Made by a program: the position numbers and the translations under genes
Shown here: one piece after another, positions 1 through 9,413 of the stretch
How the letters are laid out: each line of letters begins with the position of its first letter
Numbering within the stretch: the first letter of the stretch is position 1
Notes under the pieces: generated by a model
Told to the model about the DNA's origin: nothing
Database searches by the model: none
Seen by the model: the letters and a program-made list of their open reading frames with translations, nothing else
Assembly (NCBI GenBank): GCA_024277055.1
Contig: JAJRVZ010000024.1
Span: 1 to 33,806 of the forward strand
Origin: Calditrichota bacterium
GTDB lineage: Bacteria > Calditrichota > Calditrichia > JAJRVZ01
Direction of reading: 5' to 3'
Length of the DNA: 33,806 bases

Positions 1-2
1 AC

Positions 3-1835
3 AAAGCACTGCGCAATTTTTCGGCCAACATGGATGTGCTTGTGGCCATGGGTTCAACCGTAGCTTATTTGTACAGTATCGTTGTAGCGGTTGCACTAAC
101 CATGGGCAGCTCCATATTCGGACATCATGTATATTTTGAAACCTCCGCAGTTATCATTACACTGATCAAGCTCGGAAAATTACTGGAGGTGCGGGCCAAG
201 GGGCGTACGGGTGCGGCGATAAAGGAACTGATAGGGCTGCGAGCCAAAACCGCCAGGGTTATTCGCAACGGAAAAGAGACCGACATCCCTGTTGAGCAGG
301 TGAGAAAAGGCGACCACGTTCTGATTCGCCCGGGGGAAAAAATACCGGTAGACGGCATCGTCATCAATGGTCAATCGGCCGTGGATGAAAGCATGCTGAC
401 CGGTGAGAGCATTCCGGTGGATAAGCAGGCGGGGGACGAGGTTTTCGGGGCAACGATAAATAAACAGGGAATGCTGACCATCGAAGCGACCAAAGTCGGC
501 TCGGAATCCGCGCTGGCACAAATCATCAAACTGGTACAACAGGCACAGGGAAGCAAAGCGCCCATTCAACGCCTGGCGGACCGGGTTGCTGCGGTATTCG
601 TACCGGTTGTGATTGGTATTGCCCTGTTAACCTTCGCTGCCTGGTATGCAGGTACGGGCGAACTGACCACTTCCCTGTTGCGGCTGATCGCCGTGCTGGT
701 TATTGCCTGTCCCTGCGCACTGGGTCTGGCAACTCCGACGGCAATTATGGTCGGAACCGGGATCGGAGCAAAAAAAGGGATCCTGTTCAAAAACAGCGAA
801 GCCCTGGAACATGCACAGCAGTTAAAAACCATTCTGCTGGATAAAACCGGAACGATTACTACCGGACAACCGGTGGTAGTGGAAATCGTTACGCAGGTAC
901 AAACAGTGGCTGTCGGTGAGACGGACCCGGTGGATTCGTCGGGCGAAACCGAGCTGTTGAAACTGGCGGCTGGTGCGGAAAAGGGGTCCGAACATCCCCT
1001 GGCACAGGCAGTCATAAAAGCCGCGGAAGAACGTAATTTATCAGTGCCCGCCCCACAGCAGTTTGAAGCGCTTTCCGGGAACGGTGTACGGGCCGTCGTA
1101 AACGGACAAAATATACTGGCAGGTACACGCAAACTGATGGAGCAAAATAAAATCGGAACGGAATTGTTCGGGCAACAGGCCGAAGAATTACAGAACAAAG
1201 CATATACCGTCGTCTGGCTGGCCGTTGAAGGCCGGGTGGAGGGCCTGATTGCAATCGCCGACGAAATTAAACCGGGAGCAAAAACGGCCATTGAAGAAAT
1301 GAAGCAGGCGGGACTGGATATCGTGATGGTTACCGGGGACAACAGGCAGACGGCGGCGGCCATTGCCCGTGAAGCCGGTATTTCCGAATTCCGTGCCGAA
1401 GTGCTGCCACAGAATAAAAACGAAATTGTTAAAGAATTTCAACATAAACAGAACGGGCTGGTTGCCATGGTGGGCGACGGCATCAACGATGCCCCGGCAC
1501 TGGTACAGGCAGATGTCGGTATCGCTATCGGAACGGGAACGGATGTGGCCATGGAATCGGCGGACATCACGCTGATCCGTGGTGACCTGCGCAGTGTTCC
1601 GCAGGCTTTACAGCTGAGCAGGCAAACAATGCGTACAATTAAGCAAAACCTTTTCTGGGCTTTTTTTTATAACATCATTCTCATTCCGGTTGCCGCCGGC
1701 GTTTTGCACCCTTTTACTTTTCTTCCCGATTTTCTGCGCAGTCTGCATCCGGTACTGGCGGCGCTGGCGATGGCGTTCAGCAGTGTGAGTGTAGTGAGTA
1801 ACAGTTTGCGCCTGCGTCGGACAGGTGGCGAGTAA
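3..1835 (+). CDS. copA: Copper-type P1B ATPase, 5'-truncated by the window edge
   Basis: A heavy-metal-exporting P-type ATPase of the cytoplasmic membrane that couples ATP hydrolysis to Cu(I) or a related soft-metal export. The reading frame is open from base 3, and the residues before the first ATG (base 30) fit the family, as in '[16 protein letters not shown]', so the true start lies outside the window and the N-terminal metal-binding domain and first helices are missing. Visible motifs in order are the actuator TGES (TGESIPV), the intramembrane metal site CPC ([11 protein letters not shown]), the phosphorylation site DKTGT, the nucleotide-binding SEHP and the hinge GDGINDAP. The C-terminal helices carry '[12 protein letters not shown]' and '[15 protein letters not shown]', the YN and MxxSS signatures of the CPC-type copper subgroup. 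Copper rather than silver or another metal is inferred from those motifs. No regulator or chaperone gene follows. Confidence 0.95.
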   Translation, partial: KALRNFSANMDVLVAMGSTVAYLYSIVVAVALTMGSSIFGHHVYFETSAVIITLIKLGKLLEVRAKGRTGAAIKELIGLRAKTARVIRNGKETDIPVEQVRKGDHVLIRPGEKIPVDGIVINGQSAVDESMLTGESIPVDKQAGDEVFGATINKQGMLTIEATKVGSESALAQIIKLVQQAQGSKAPIQRLADRVAAVFVPVVIGIALLTFAAWYAGTGELTTSLLRLIAVLVIACPCALGLATPTAIMVGTGIGAKKGILFKNSEALEHAQQLKTILLDKTGTITTGQPVVVEIVTQVQTVAVGETDPVDSSGETELLKLAAGAEKGSEHPLAQAVIKAAEERNLSVPAPQQFEALSGNGVRAVVNGQNILAGTRKLMEQNKIGTELFGQQAEELQNKAYTVVWLAVEGRVEGLIAIADEIKPGAKTAIEEMKQAGLDIVMVTGDNRQTAAAIAREAGISEFRAEVLPQNKNEIVKEFQHKQNGLVAMVGDGINDAPALVQADVGIAIGTGTDVAMESADITLIRGDLRSVPQALQLSRQTMRTIKQNLFWAFFYNIILIPVAAGVLHPFTFLPDFLRSLHPVLAALAMAFSSVSVVSNSLRLRRTGGE

Positions 1836-1901
1836 TTAGGAGAATTATACATTAAAATACGAAGCGGAAATCGGGCGTTTTTACGGATCGTAGTTGACTG
1901 G

Positions 1902-1940
1902 TTTAATAGTTTAGTAGTTTAAAAGTTTAATAGTTGATAG
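1902..1940. repeat. 8-bp tandem repeat, about 4.9 units
   Basis: A degenerate tandem array with an 8-base period: TTTAATAG, TTTAGTAG, TTTAAAAG, TTTAATAG, TTGATAG. It lies in the gap between the convergent ATPase and hydrolase genes. No function is evident; replication slippage is the simplest explanation. Confidence 0.6.
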
Positions 1941-1997
1941 AGCCTATTATCCCGTCACTCGCTGCTTGTTGCTTCTCACCTGATAACGCGCCGTTCC

Positions 1998-2942
1998 TCA
2001 CCAGAATTTCCGAATTCTTGCAGTCAGGCGTTCAAACCAGGAAGCCTTTTTTTCGGGTGAAACGGATGCCAGAAATTGGGAGACGACCGCCGCCAGTTCG
2101 GGGGTGCGCAGGTAGCCGAAGGATTTGTGAGGATTGCGTTCACCATTTATAACATAATTGTTGGTTACCAATATATCCTGCGCCCGAACACCGTGTTTAT
2201 TCGCTCTGAAATCATCCGCGACGGTATGGTCCAATGCCACTTTATCTTCCCTATCGGAAAAATTATACCAGACATGCCGGATATTATCCGGAGCGCTTAA
2301 TGTTTTGCTTTTATCGAAGCCGTTTCGTTCGGCAAGTATACGGTGAATAACCACGGGCATCCCCAATGGAGAACCGATCGTTACAAAGTAATCGATCATG
2401 ATATCCGGCACTGAAAGACTCAATACATCGTAGGCAATAATCGAACCCATGGAATGGGCGATGAGCATAATCTTTTTCTGCTGATGCTCGCGCAGTAAGT
2501 CCAGTAATCGCCGCCGGATATTCATTCTGGTCTGTTCATCCGAATAGTAAATTTCCAGATCTTTAAAATAACGATGAATGATCGCGTCACTGATGGATTC
2601 GAAATTCAGTGTATTATCTTCGTTTAAAAATACTTTATCCAGCTGCTCATCGATCAGCTGAAATATTTTTTCTTTTATGCCGTCTTTTCGGGGCGGAAGC
2701 GTCCTCGGCGCAGGCAGGTACGGTTCGTCGAGATATAAGGGATGGCCGGTATCAACGATTCGGGGATCAAGGGGCTTATCGTATAAAACATCCGCCCAAT
2801 AACACAGTTCGAATCTGAAATCGCGCTGAGAAGTCCCCAGTCTCATCAGTCCTTCACGAATGGATGCTTTCCACCATTTTTGCAGAAGTGTTTCAGGCGC
2901 CTTGTTGCCCAGTCCATGAATTCCGAGAATGATTGCCGACAT
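1998..2942 (-). CDS. Alpha/beta-hydrolase-fold esterase or lipase-like protein
   Basis: A 314-residue predicted serine hydrolase. The N-terminus has the oxyanion-strand motif 'IILGIHGLGNKAP', typical of lipase-like alpha/beta hydrolases. The nucleophile elbow is 'LIAHSMGSIIAYDVL' (G/A-H-S-M-G), followed by a strand reading 'DYFVTIGSPLGMP'. A late histidine in 'NPHKSFGYLRTPEL' is a candidate catalytic base. There is no signal peptide, so it is probably cytoplasmic. I chose the ATG at 2942 rather than the GTG three codons upstream because GGGA lies just before it. The substrate cannot be inferred: the family includes lipases, esterases and non-enzymatic relatives. It is transcribed away from a hairpin terminator at 3001-3031 and converges on the copper ATPase. 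Confidence 0.8.
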   Translation of the reverse strand: MSAIILGIHGLGNKAPETLLQKWWKASIREGLMRLGTSQRDFRFELCYWADVLYDKPLDPRIVDTGHPLYLDEPYLPAPRTLPPRKDGIKEKIFQLIDEQLDKVFLNEDNTLNFESISDAIIHRYFKDLEIYYSDEQTRMNIRRRLLDLLREHQQKKIMLIAHSMGSIIAYDVLSLSVPDIMIDYFVTIGSPLGMPVVIHRILAERNGFDKSKTLSAPDNIRHVWYNFSDREDKVALDHTVADDFRANKHGVRAQDILVTNNYVINGERNPHKSFGYLRTPELAAVVSQFLASVSPEKKASWFERLTARIRKFW

Positions 2943-3000
2943 GTTTCCCACAGATTAAAAGTAATTGAATTGAATATACAAATGAATCCGGTTCCGAACT

Positions 3001-3031
3001 AAAAAAGGCGACTGTGAACAGCCGCCTTTTT
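3001..3031 (-). terminator. Intrinsic terminator of the AT-hook gene
   Basis: A hairpin with arms AAAAAGGCG and CGCCTTTTT, an A:C mismatch, an inner CTGT/ACAG stem and a 2-base loop. On the minus strand it ends in a T run, as expected 22 bases past the stop codon at 3053. The A/T flanks could let it act in both directions. Confidence 0.8.
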
Positions 3032-3052
3032 AAATATCAAAAAATGATCATA

Positions 3053-3215
3053 TTATTTTTTTGATTTTTTCTTTTTCTTTTTTTTATCCTTTTTCTTGCT
3101 CTTTTTCTGATCTTTCTTTTTTAATTTTTTCTTTTCCTTTTTATCTTTCTTTTTCTTCTTTCCTTTGTCTTTTTTGTCCTTCTTTTTCGATTCCTTTTTT
3201 ACCGTATCTTCAAGA
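3053..3215 (+). repeat. Near-homopyrimidine tract encoding the lysine tail
   Basis: The plus strand here is almost all T and C, because the opposite strand encodes AAA/AAG lysine codons. It is a low-complexity stretch prone to slippage and, in principle, to non-B DNA structure. Confidence 0.7.
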
Positions 3216-3814
3216 ATATCCGGTTTATCAAGTTCAACGGTTTTTTCTGTAACCGCAACGCTTGCCGGTTTTTTCACGGCTCTGCGCCTGGTGGTTGTTT
3301 TTGTGCTGCCTGCCGGCCGTCCTGGTCTTTTGCCGGCTGCTGGTTTGGCGGTCGCCGCTGCCGGTTTTTCCGATGCAGCCGTTTTCGTTGCGGCTTTCGG
3401 ACGTCCCGGTTTTTTCCCGGCGGTTGATTTTGAAGCTGCAACCGCGGGTTTTGCGCCGGTCGCCGATTTCTTTACTGCTTTCGGACGACCCCGCCTTTTC
3501 CCTGCAGTTACCTGTTTCCCGGGCTTTTTACGGGCGGTGGTTTTTTTCGTAGAACCCGCCGGACGACCTCGCCGTTTGGGCGGTCCGAACATTTCCATAC
3601 CCTGCAGTCGAAAGGTTGTCAGTGCATGGTGAATTTGATTCAGTGAGAACCCTGTTAATTCCGCCGTTTCGGCACGGGATTTCCCGGTGTCGATGGCAAG
3701 CAGTACGGTCGCACGCTTATTTACCGTATCATTGCCTGCCTTGGCGATTTCCGTGCATTTTAATCTCTGCGCCGGTGTTAACAATTTTTGGGTTCCTCGA
3801 GTTCGTGGTGACAT
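3053..3814 (-). CDS. HTH / four-AT-hook / lysine-tail DNA-binding protein
   Basis: A 253-residue, extremely basic protein that looks like a nucleoid-associated or histone-H1-like DNA-binding factor. Residues 33-73 form a helix-turn-helix with the motif 'ATVLLAIDTGKSRAETAELTG', close to the N-terminal HTH of IS630-type transposases. Residues 78-171 hold four AT-hook cores (RRGRPAG, RRGRPKA, KPGRPKA, RPGRPAG) spaced by Ala/Lys/Thr linkers. An acidic patch (about 189-206) is followed by a tail (about 207-253) made almost entirely of Lys with some Asp, Glu, Gln, Ser, Leu and Gly. The ATG at 3814 was chosen because AAGGGG lies seven bases upstream; the longer frame from 3928 adds an AT-rich non-homologous stretch. 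AT-hooks bind the minor groove of AT-rich DNA, so a role in chromosome organisation or global regulation is likely but inferred. No transposase catalytic domain is present. Confidence 0.8.
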   Translation of the reverse strand: MSPRTRGTQKLLTPAQRLKCTEIAKAGNDTVNKRATVLLAIDTGKSRAETAELTGFSLNQIHHALTTFRLQGMEMFGPPKRRGRPAGSTKKTTARKKPGKQVTAGKRRGRPKAVKKSATGAKPAVAASKSTAGKKPGRPKAATKTAASEKPAAATAKPAAGKRPGRPAGSTKTTTRRRAVKKPASVAVTEKTVELDKPDILEDTVKKESKKKDKKDKGKKKKKDKKEKKKLKKKDQKKSKKKDKKKKKKKSKK

Positions 3815-4009
3815 AATTTGCCCCTTGTGATTTGTAAACCTAAAGTGATTATTTACCTGTTTGTATAATAAATATAGACAAAATGAATTTAAAATGCGAA
3901 TTATTCCTTTATATAAAAATATATTCAATTGCGCAAATAAATAACTATAATGTCCATAATCATAAATAAAAAATTATATATTTATTATTTAAATTCAGAA
4001 TAGAGTTTG

Positions 4010-6871
4010 TTATTTCACCATAACCAGTTTCCGGGTCTGAATGAATTCTCCGGCTTGCATTCTGTAATAATATACACCGCTGGTTACTTTTTGTCCGCTA
4101 TCGGTCAATCCGTTCCATCGCACTTCGTAAGTACCCGCTGCTTTAATTTCATTGAGCAGGGTTCGGACCTTCCGGCCGGCCAGGTCAAAAACCTCGAGTG
4201 AAACCTTTGACTGCCGGGCAACACTCAGACGAATCATGGTAACGGGATTAAACGGATTCGGGTAGTTCTGTTCCAGGATAAACCGGGCCGGGAACGGTTC
4301 CGGGTTTTCGACGGAATTTACAAAAAGCTGATCCCATAGATCCTGTGCTTTATCCGAATTGGCGCGCATAACCAGCCGGTTACCGCCGCCAACCAATGCG
4401 AAACCGAATTCGGCGGTATTATTCGCTGCAATATTGACGGGGCCGCCGGCCACCACATGTGAAATATCAGCCGGACCGGCGTTGGTAACCACGGCGCCGC
4501 CACTGATGGCTTCGTATTTTTCATCATCGGTAAAACCATCGTAAATACCCCAGGCGCCGTTGCTGCCGTCGTTGGCGATAGCCCGGTAATGGAAACCGAT
4601 ATCGGAGAGCAGTCGCACGCCGGCATAGGTGCCGATACTGTTACCGCTGCCGTCCCAGGCATAGCCCAGTTTTCGGGTGGGATCAAAATCCACACGATTG
4701 GTCGCATAGGTGTTGCCATCAATATCCCAGTCGAAAAACAACCCCAGGTGGAAATTGGTCAGCGGTGCTCCGGACAGGTTTTCAACGGTGTATTTAAACA
4801 GGACAAAATCGTCATAATCCGGATTCGTGGAGGCAAAGGTTTCCTGGGTAATACGGATATTCATCGGGTTATCGGCCTGTGTATCGGTAAAACTGCCGAT
4901 GCTTTCCTGATCGGTCAGGTTGCCCGGTGCGATGATCTGCAAATCGCCGCCGTCCGCAATTACAAAATCTTCATCGTACAGCTGTTCGGTTGTGGTTACC
5001 AGCCCTCTTGCCGCATTGGAAATCTGTCCGGCTCCGGTTCCACAAATAAGCGCACCCTCAAACAACATATTGGGTCCATCCTGGTAAATAAAACCGATGC
5101 CTGAATTCGGATCGGCCAGATCGGCAAATCCGATACGGCCGATATTGGTAACGGTAAGCGCCACGTTGTTGACATCAGCAGTCCCGAAGGTGGGCAGCAC
5201 GATCAGTTTAAAAATCTCCGTATCTGTATAATTACCACTGCTCACAGTCATTTTAAAAAAGATCGGATGACTGCTCGGTGCACCGGGATCAACCGTAAAG
5301 CTGAAGGCATCGGTCAGGTTCACCGTTTGCATCGTATTCATGGTTGCAATGAATTCACTGCCGTCGATGAGTGTTACCCATGAATCATTAACGGTGATAG
5401 TGACATTAATATTTGATATTGCAGCCAGATAATTAATCAGAGAAACAGAAACCGTCACGGATTCACCCGGATCAATTATACCGTCGTTGCCGCTGTCGGC
5501 GAACGAAAAATCAGTCAGTCGAATGGACGGACTTGTTTCGGTCAATGCGCGAGCGGCATTGATGCGCCCGCGTCCCAGCAGGCCGATGTAAATTGGGTTT
5601 ACGCCGTCAATATTGTCCGCGGTGACCCGAACCTGTTCCGCCGCCTGTAAGCCGGACCACTCCGGGTGCTGGGTTTTGACCAGCCCAATAACGCCGGCTG
5701 TTATCGGAGTGGACATGGAAGTACCACTGGAGGTACCGTAGCTCCCGTTATTCATGGTACTCCAGATTCCTACCCCCGGCGCAGCCACGTCGATGGTTGT
5801 GCCGTAATTGGAAAAGCCGGCCTTAACATCATTATTGGCCGTTGCCGCTACAGAAAAACAATTGGGATAACTTGACGGGAAGTGCGGAGCGGAAGAACTG
5901 TTGTTTCCGGCTGCGGCAACTACAACCGCTCCCAGAGAAGAGACATAAGTAATCACATCCTGCTCAAAAGCGGAACCGCCGCCCTGACGACCCCAGCTGC
6001 AGGAGATAATATCGGCGCCGTTGTCGGCGGCATAGAGAATTCCGTCGAATCCGAATTCGATACTGCGGTCGGAAGTTGCGCTGCTGGCGCAAATAGGCAT
6101 CAGGGTAGCGTTCCAGCTGGCGCCCGCCACGCCGATTCCGTTATCCGACACTGCGCTGATACTCCCGGCGGTGTGCGACCCGTGATCGGAATTGAAAGAA
6201 AAACCGGGTAAACCGGACGGATCATTACTGTTGTTCGCAAAATTCCAGCCGCTTACATCATCGACAAATCCGTTACCGTCGTCATCAATGCCGTTGCCGG
6301 GCGTCTCACCGGGATTGATCCAGAAATTGGCCGTCAGATCGGGATGGTCAAAATCCGTGCCGCCATCCACTACTGCAATCAATGCCGTTCCCTGCTCACC
6401 TTTTACAATATCCCAGGCCTGCGGCGCCTGAATAACACTGAAGAACGACTGCGAACCGAAAAGCGGATCGTTGGGGACGACATCGATGTAATGCATGTAT
6501 TTCGGCTCGGCATATTCCACACCGGGCAAACGGCTGATTCGGGCTGCAACTATTGACGGATCTTCGCCGGAGGTAAAATATGCGTAATAAATATTTTTGA
6601 ACGGCCTGACTTTCTCCGGCTGCTGCGAACCGGTGAAGACTCTTTCGAGCCGTTGCACACCGATGGATTTCAGTTCAGCGTCTATCCCCTGAGCACCGGT
6701 ATACAAAGTTTGCGCCGGTAAATTGAATTCCGGCGATAATTTCATTACCAGAACATTTGGTACATATTTCTCACTAAAATAATCCTCCCCGGAGTTCACC
6801 GGCTGTTGAGTGCCGGCAAATAGATTTACCAGCGTTGATATAAAAAGAATAACTGCATATACCCGGTTCAT
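4010..6871 (-). CDS. Secreted subtilisin-like (S8) protease with T9SS sorting domain
   Basis: A 953-residue exported serine endopeptidase. The ATG at 6871 has GAGGA upstream and begins a signal peptide (MNRVYAVILFISTLVNLFAG). A pro-domain of about residues 35-130 precedes the catalytic domain. The triad is visible: Asp169 in 'VVDGGTDF', His230 in 'SDHGSHTAG' and Ser385 in 'SGTSMSTP'. The oxyanion Asn323 is in 'AAAGNNSS'. An Asp/Gly-rich insert 'GNGIDDDGNGFVDD' resembles the calcium-binding loop of bacterial subtilases. Beta-rich domains of unknown role fill the middle, and the last 85 or so residues are the FlgD-like type IX sorting domain, starting 'LEQNYPNPFNPVTMIRLS' and ending 'TRKLVMVK'. 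The protein is expected to cross the outer membrane by T9SS and be released or anchored at the surface, digesting proteins or maturing neighbours. Substrate unknown. Confidence 0.93.
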   Translation of the reverse strand: MNRVYAVILFISTLVNLFAGTQQPVNSGEDYFSEKYVPNVLVMKLSPEFNLPAQTLYTGAQGIDAELKSIGVQRLERVFTGSQQPEKVRPFKNIYYAYFTSGEDPSIVAARISRLPGVEYAEPKYMHYIDVVPNDPLFGSQSFFSVIQAPQAWDIVKGEQGTALIAVVDGGTDFDHPDLTANFWINPGETPGNGIDDDGNGFVDDVSGWNFANNSNDPSGLPGFSFNSDHGSHTAGSISAVSDNGIGVAGASWNATLMPICASSATSDRSIEFGFDGILYAADNGADIISCSWGRQGGGSAFEQDVITYVSSLGAVVVAAAGNNSSSAPHFPSSYPNCFSVAATANNDVKAGFSNYGTTIDVAAPGVGIWSTMNNGSYGTSSGTSMSTPITAGVIGLVKTQHPEWSGLQAAEQVRVTADNIDGVNPIYIGLLGRGRINAARALTETSPSIRLTDFSFADSGNDGIIDPGESVTVSVSLINYLAAISNINVTITVNDSWVTLIDGSEFIATMNTMQTVNLTDAFSFTVDPGAPSSHPIFFKMTVSSGNYTDTEIFKLIVLPTFGTADVNNVALTVTNIGRIGFADLADPNSGIGFIYQDGPNMLFEGALICGTGAGQISNAARGLVTTTEQLYDEDFVIADGGDLQIIAPGNLTDQESIGSFTDTQADNPMNIRITQETFASTNPDYDDFVLFKYTVENLSGAPLTNFHLGLFFDWDIDGNTYATNRVDFDPTRKLGYAWDGSGNSIGTYAGVRLLSDIGFHYRAIANDGSNGAWGIYDGFTDDEKYEAISGGAVVTNAGPADISHVVAGGPVNIAANNTAEFGFALVGGGNRLVMRANSDKAQDLWDQLFVNSVENPEPFPARFILEQNYPNPFNPVTMIRLSVARQSKVSLEVFDLAGRKVRTLLNEIKAAGTYEVRWNGLTDSGQKVTSGVYYYRMQAGEFIQTRKLVMVK

Positions 6872-6993
6872 TTTACTGTCCTCGTTGATGGTTAAAAACA
6901 TAAAGTATGGTCGCTCGAACCAATACAATAATTAAGAATATATGAATATTTTTATAAATATAAAGTATATCTCTCTGCATTTCCGGTCAGATT

Positions 6994-8484
6994 TTATTCT
7001 ATCAATCGTTTCTGCAACAAATGGGCCGGTACTACCATTCTTTCAAACCATTCAAACAGGAATTCAACAATAACAGCAAGCAAAGCGGCCGGAATGGCCC
7101 CCTGAAGAATCAGATTCACATCATTCAGCGACAGACCGGTGACGATAAATTGTCCCAGACCGCCGGCGCCGATGAAGGCCGCCAGTGTTGCCGTGCCGAT
7201 ATTGATAACAGCTGCAGTACGAATTCCGGCCAGAATGGTCGGAATGGCCAGTGGTAGTTCGATATGCCGTAAAATTTGCCGGCGGGTAAGTCCCATTCCG
7301 GTGGCTACTTTTTTCAGCAATGGATCCACGGAGAAAAGAGCGATTGCCGTGTTGCGTAGAATGGGCAGCAAGGCATAGAGGAACAGGGCGACGATCGCCG
7401 GTGCGACACCGATGCCGAACAGGGGTATCATAAAGGCCAGCAGGGCTATGGATGGAATGGTTTGCAGCAGTCCGGCCAGGTAAAGCAGCGGGCGTCCCCG
7501 TTTCGGGTGATAGTAGATATAAATTCCGAGCGGCAAAGCCAGCATCATTGCCGCCAGAAGAGCCACGGCGGTAAGTTCGAGATGCTCGATTGTACGATGC
7601 AGGATCATCATCATCGGAGAACGACCGTTCCGTTCGCTGTTCTCATCGATAAGATTTTCGGCAATCAGGAAATTACGGGCGATCTGCCGGTGCGGCTGCC
7701 GTTCAAAAACCGCCAGCGCATTGAGATGCTGCATTTTCCGCTCGTCAATTCGTCCGGCCAGTAAACCGATTATTCTTTTCACCTTTTCCGGAAGGGAGGC
7801 ACGGAACAGGGCGACCGCTTCGTAGCGCGGAAAAAAATCGCGGTCATCGTGCAACAGGTGCAGATCGAACCGGGGAATCTCACCGTCCGTTGAATACACG
7901 TCGATTAAGTCTACCTTTCCTTCCTCAACGGCCTGGTACGCCAGTCCGTGTTCAATACCTACCGCCTGCTGGTGCAGCCGGTAGACCGTTGCAAGATTCA
8001 GCCAGCCATCCTGCCGGTTCAGGAATTCGTAGCTGAAAGCAAAGCGTAAATCGGGATAATTTTGCAAATCACTGATATTTTCAAGATGCAGTTGGTTTGC
8101 AACCCGGTTTTTTACGGCCAGTGCGTAAGAATTGTTGAATCCGAAAGACCTGCCGGTCTGTAAATTATATTTTGCCTGTAACTGCTTATTTATATCTTCC
8201 AGAGATTTAAGTCGGGGTTGTTTCAGGATTTGCTGTGCAATTGTGCCGCTGTATTCCGGGTAGCAATCGATTTCACCGTTATTCAGAGCGGTGAAACAAA
8301 TGAGCGTGCCGCCGAGGTTCATTTTACTGGATACAGAAAAACCGTGGGCTTCCAGCAACCGGGCAATAATTTCGGCAAGCAGAGATCCTTCATTGAAATT
8401 CTTTCCGCCGATACGAATCGGTTCCGCAGGTGCAGCGGATTGCAGCACACCTCCGATCATTAATAAAAGAATAAACCTGCGCAT
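6994..8484 (-). CDS. Osmoprotectant (QAT) ABC transporter, fused substrate-binding protein and permease
   Basis: A 496-residue fusion for uptake of quaternary ammonium compounds such as glycine betaine, choline or carnitine. Residues 1-20 are a signal peptide. Residues 21-275 are an OpuBC/ProX-type binding domain, recognisable by 'IRIGGKNFNEGSLLAEII', 'LGGTLICFTALNNGEID' and 'CYPEYSGTIAQQI'. Residues 295-496 are the permease, with several hydrophobic helices and the coupling motif region 'ATGMGLTRRQILRHIELP'. The binding domain comes before the permease, the reverse of OpuABC of Lactococcus and ProWX of Helicobacter. The start lies 2 bases after the stop of the ATPase gene, so the two form one operon. 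Precise substrate cannot be called because the aromatic cage was not resolved by eye. Confidence 0.93.
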   Translation of the reverse strand: MRRFILLLMIGGVLQSAAPAEPIRIGGKNFNEGSLLAEIIARLLEAHGFSVSSKMNLGGTLICFTALNNGEIDCYPEYSGTIAQQILKQPRLKSLEDINKQLQAKYNLQTGRSFGFNNSYALAVKNRVANQLHLENISDLQNYPDLRFAFSYEFLNRQDGWLNLATVYRLHQQAVGIEHGLAYQAVEEGKVDLIDVYSTDGEIPRFDLHLLHDDRDFFPRYEAVALFRASLPEKVKRIIGLLAGRIDERKMQHLNALAVFERQPHRQIARNFLIAENLIDENSERNGRSPMMMILHRTIEHLELTAVALLAAMMLALPLGIYIYYHPKRGRPLLYLAGLLQTIPSIALLAFMIPLFGIGVAPAIVALFLYALLPILRNTAIALFSVDPLLKKVATGMGLTRRQILRHIELPLAIPTILAGIRTAAVINIGTATLAAFIGAGGLGQFIVTGLSLNDVNLILQGAIPAALLAVIVEFLFEWFERMVVPAHLLQKRLIE

Positions 8485-8486
8485 GG

Positions 8487-9218
8487 CTACTCCAGCTGTC
8501 TTTGCACAAAATTGTATACAAAATCGTTAGCCGGTCTCAGGCGGATGGTCTGCGGAGTGCCAACCTGCCGGACGCGTCCCTTTTCAAGAATTACGATTTT
8601 TTCCGCCAGTTTAAGCGCCTCGCGAAGATCGTGAGTGACCAGTATTATGGTAACAGGTTCCGCCTTTTGCAGTTTCAATAATTCTTCGTGCAGTTCGCTG
8701 CGCGTAAGCGGATCCAGGGCGCCGAAAGCCTCATCCAGCAAAAAGATGCCCGGTTTGAGCATCATTGCCCGGCAAATACCAACGCGTTGCTGCTCGCCGC
8801 CGGAAAGCTGGTGGGGGTATTTTGATTTGAAGGAGCGCTCGAGATCGACAAGGTTGAGCAAATAGTCTACACGCCGGGTCATCGCCTCCTCGTCCATGCC
8901 GCTTACCCGCGCCAGAAGCGTAATATTTTCAAATACGGTGAGGTGCGGGAACAATCCCGTACCCTGCACGGAATAACCGATACGACGTCGGATATCGATA
9001 ATTTTTGTGTAATCGAGCGGTTTTCCGAACAGGCTGATCCTGCCCGAGACCGGACGGATCAGGCCGTTAATCATTTGCAGCAGGGTGGATTTACCGCTGC
9101 CGCTGCGACCGATGATTGCCGATATTATTTCCGATTCGAAGGCAAGGTTTACTTCGTGCAGAACTTCCCGTGCACCATAACTATGCGAAATGTTATTAAA
9201 GTCGATGGCAATGCTCAT
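8487..9218 (-). CDS. Osmoprotectant ABC transporter ATP-binding subunit
   Basis: A 243-residue ABC ATPase that powers the adjacent fused permease. It shows Walker A 'GRSGSGKST', a Q-loop within 'IGYSVQGTGLFPHLTV', the signature 'LSGGEQQRV', Walker B 'GIFLLDEAFGALD' and the H-loop 'ILVTHDLREAL'. These match the OpuBA/ProV branch. It ends after the ABC core and has no CBS pair, which in OpuAA/ProV relatives senses ionic strength or regulatory nucleotides, so osmotic gating through CBS domains is unlikely. It is the first gene of a two-gene operon, with only two bases to the next start. The ATG at 9218 directly begins the conserved N-terminus 'IDFNNISHSYG'; no strong Shine-Dalgarno is visible. 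Confidence 0.93.
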   Translation of the reverse strand: MSIAIDFNNISHSYGAREVLHEVNLAFESEIISAIIGRSGSGKSTLLQMINGLIRPVSGRISLFGKPLDYTKIIDIRRRIGYSVQGTGLFPHLTVFENITLLARVSGMDEEAMTRRVDYLLNLVDLERSFKSKYPHQLSGGEQQRVGICRAMMLKPGIFLLDEAFGALDPLTRSELHEELLKLQKAEPVTIILVTHDLREALKLAEKIVILEKGRVRQVGTPQTIRLRPANDFVYNFVQRQLE

Positions 9219-9413
9219 ATCCGGGGCAAACTAATAATGGAACAGCAAAAAATCAAAGCTGGACTTTATTAAGCCGATTCGTACTTCGGGTTATCAGCGA
9301 CGGCAAAGTTACTACCATTGAAAGCTGCCTTGGCATTTTATTGCCAGTTGCAGGCCGCCCATGCGGTAAATATAAGTCATTCAATTGTTATCTTATTGTA
9401 TTATATTTATTTA

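Noticed and set aside
3165-3632. 155-codon plus-strand frame opposite the AT-hook gene.
   Set aside because: Its Phe/Ser-rich composition is the mirror of the Lys/Ala-rich minus-strand gene, which has a ribosome site and clear AT-hooks.
3053-3814. Possible IS630-family transposase remnant.
   Set aside because: Only the HTH resembles the transposase; there is no DDE domain, terminal inverted repeat or target duplication, and the AT-hook/Lys region is intact with a good start and terminator.
6895-6925. Imperfect TGGT...ACCA dyad upstream of the subtilase gene.
   Set aside because: It needs a bulge to pair and has no second copy or other support.
9331-9345. TGGCATTTTATTGCC upstream of the sensor gene, similar to the sigma54 promoter at 14501.
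   Set aside because: GG and GC are nine bases apart, not the required ten. The sequence is also a simple TGGCA/TGCCA inverted repeat, so I did not call a promoter.
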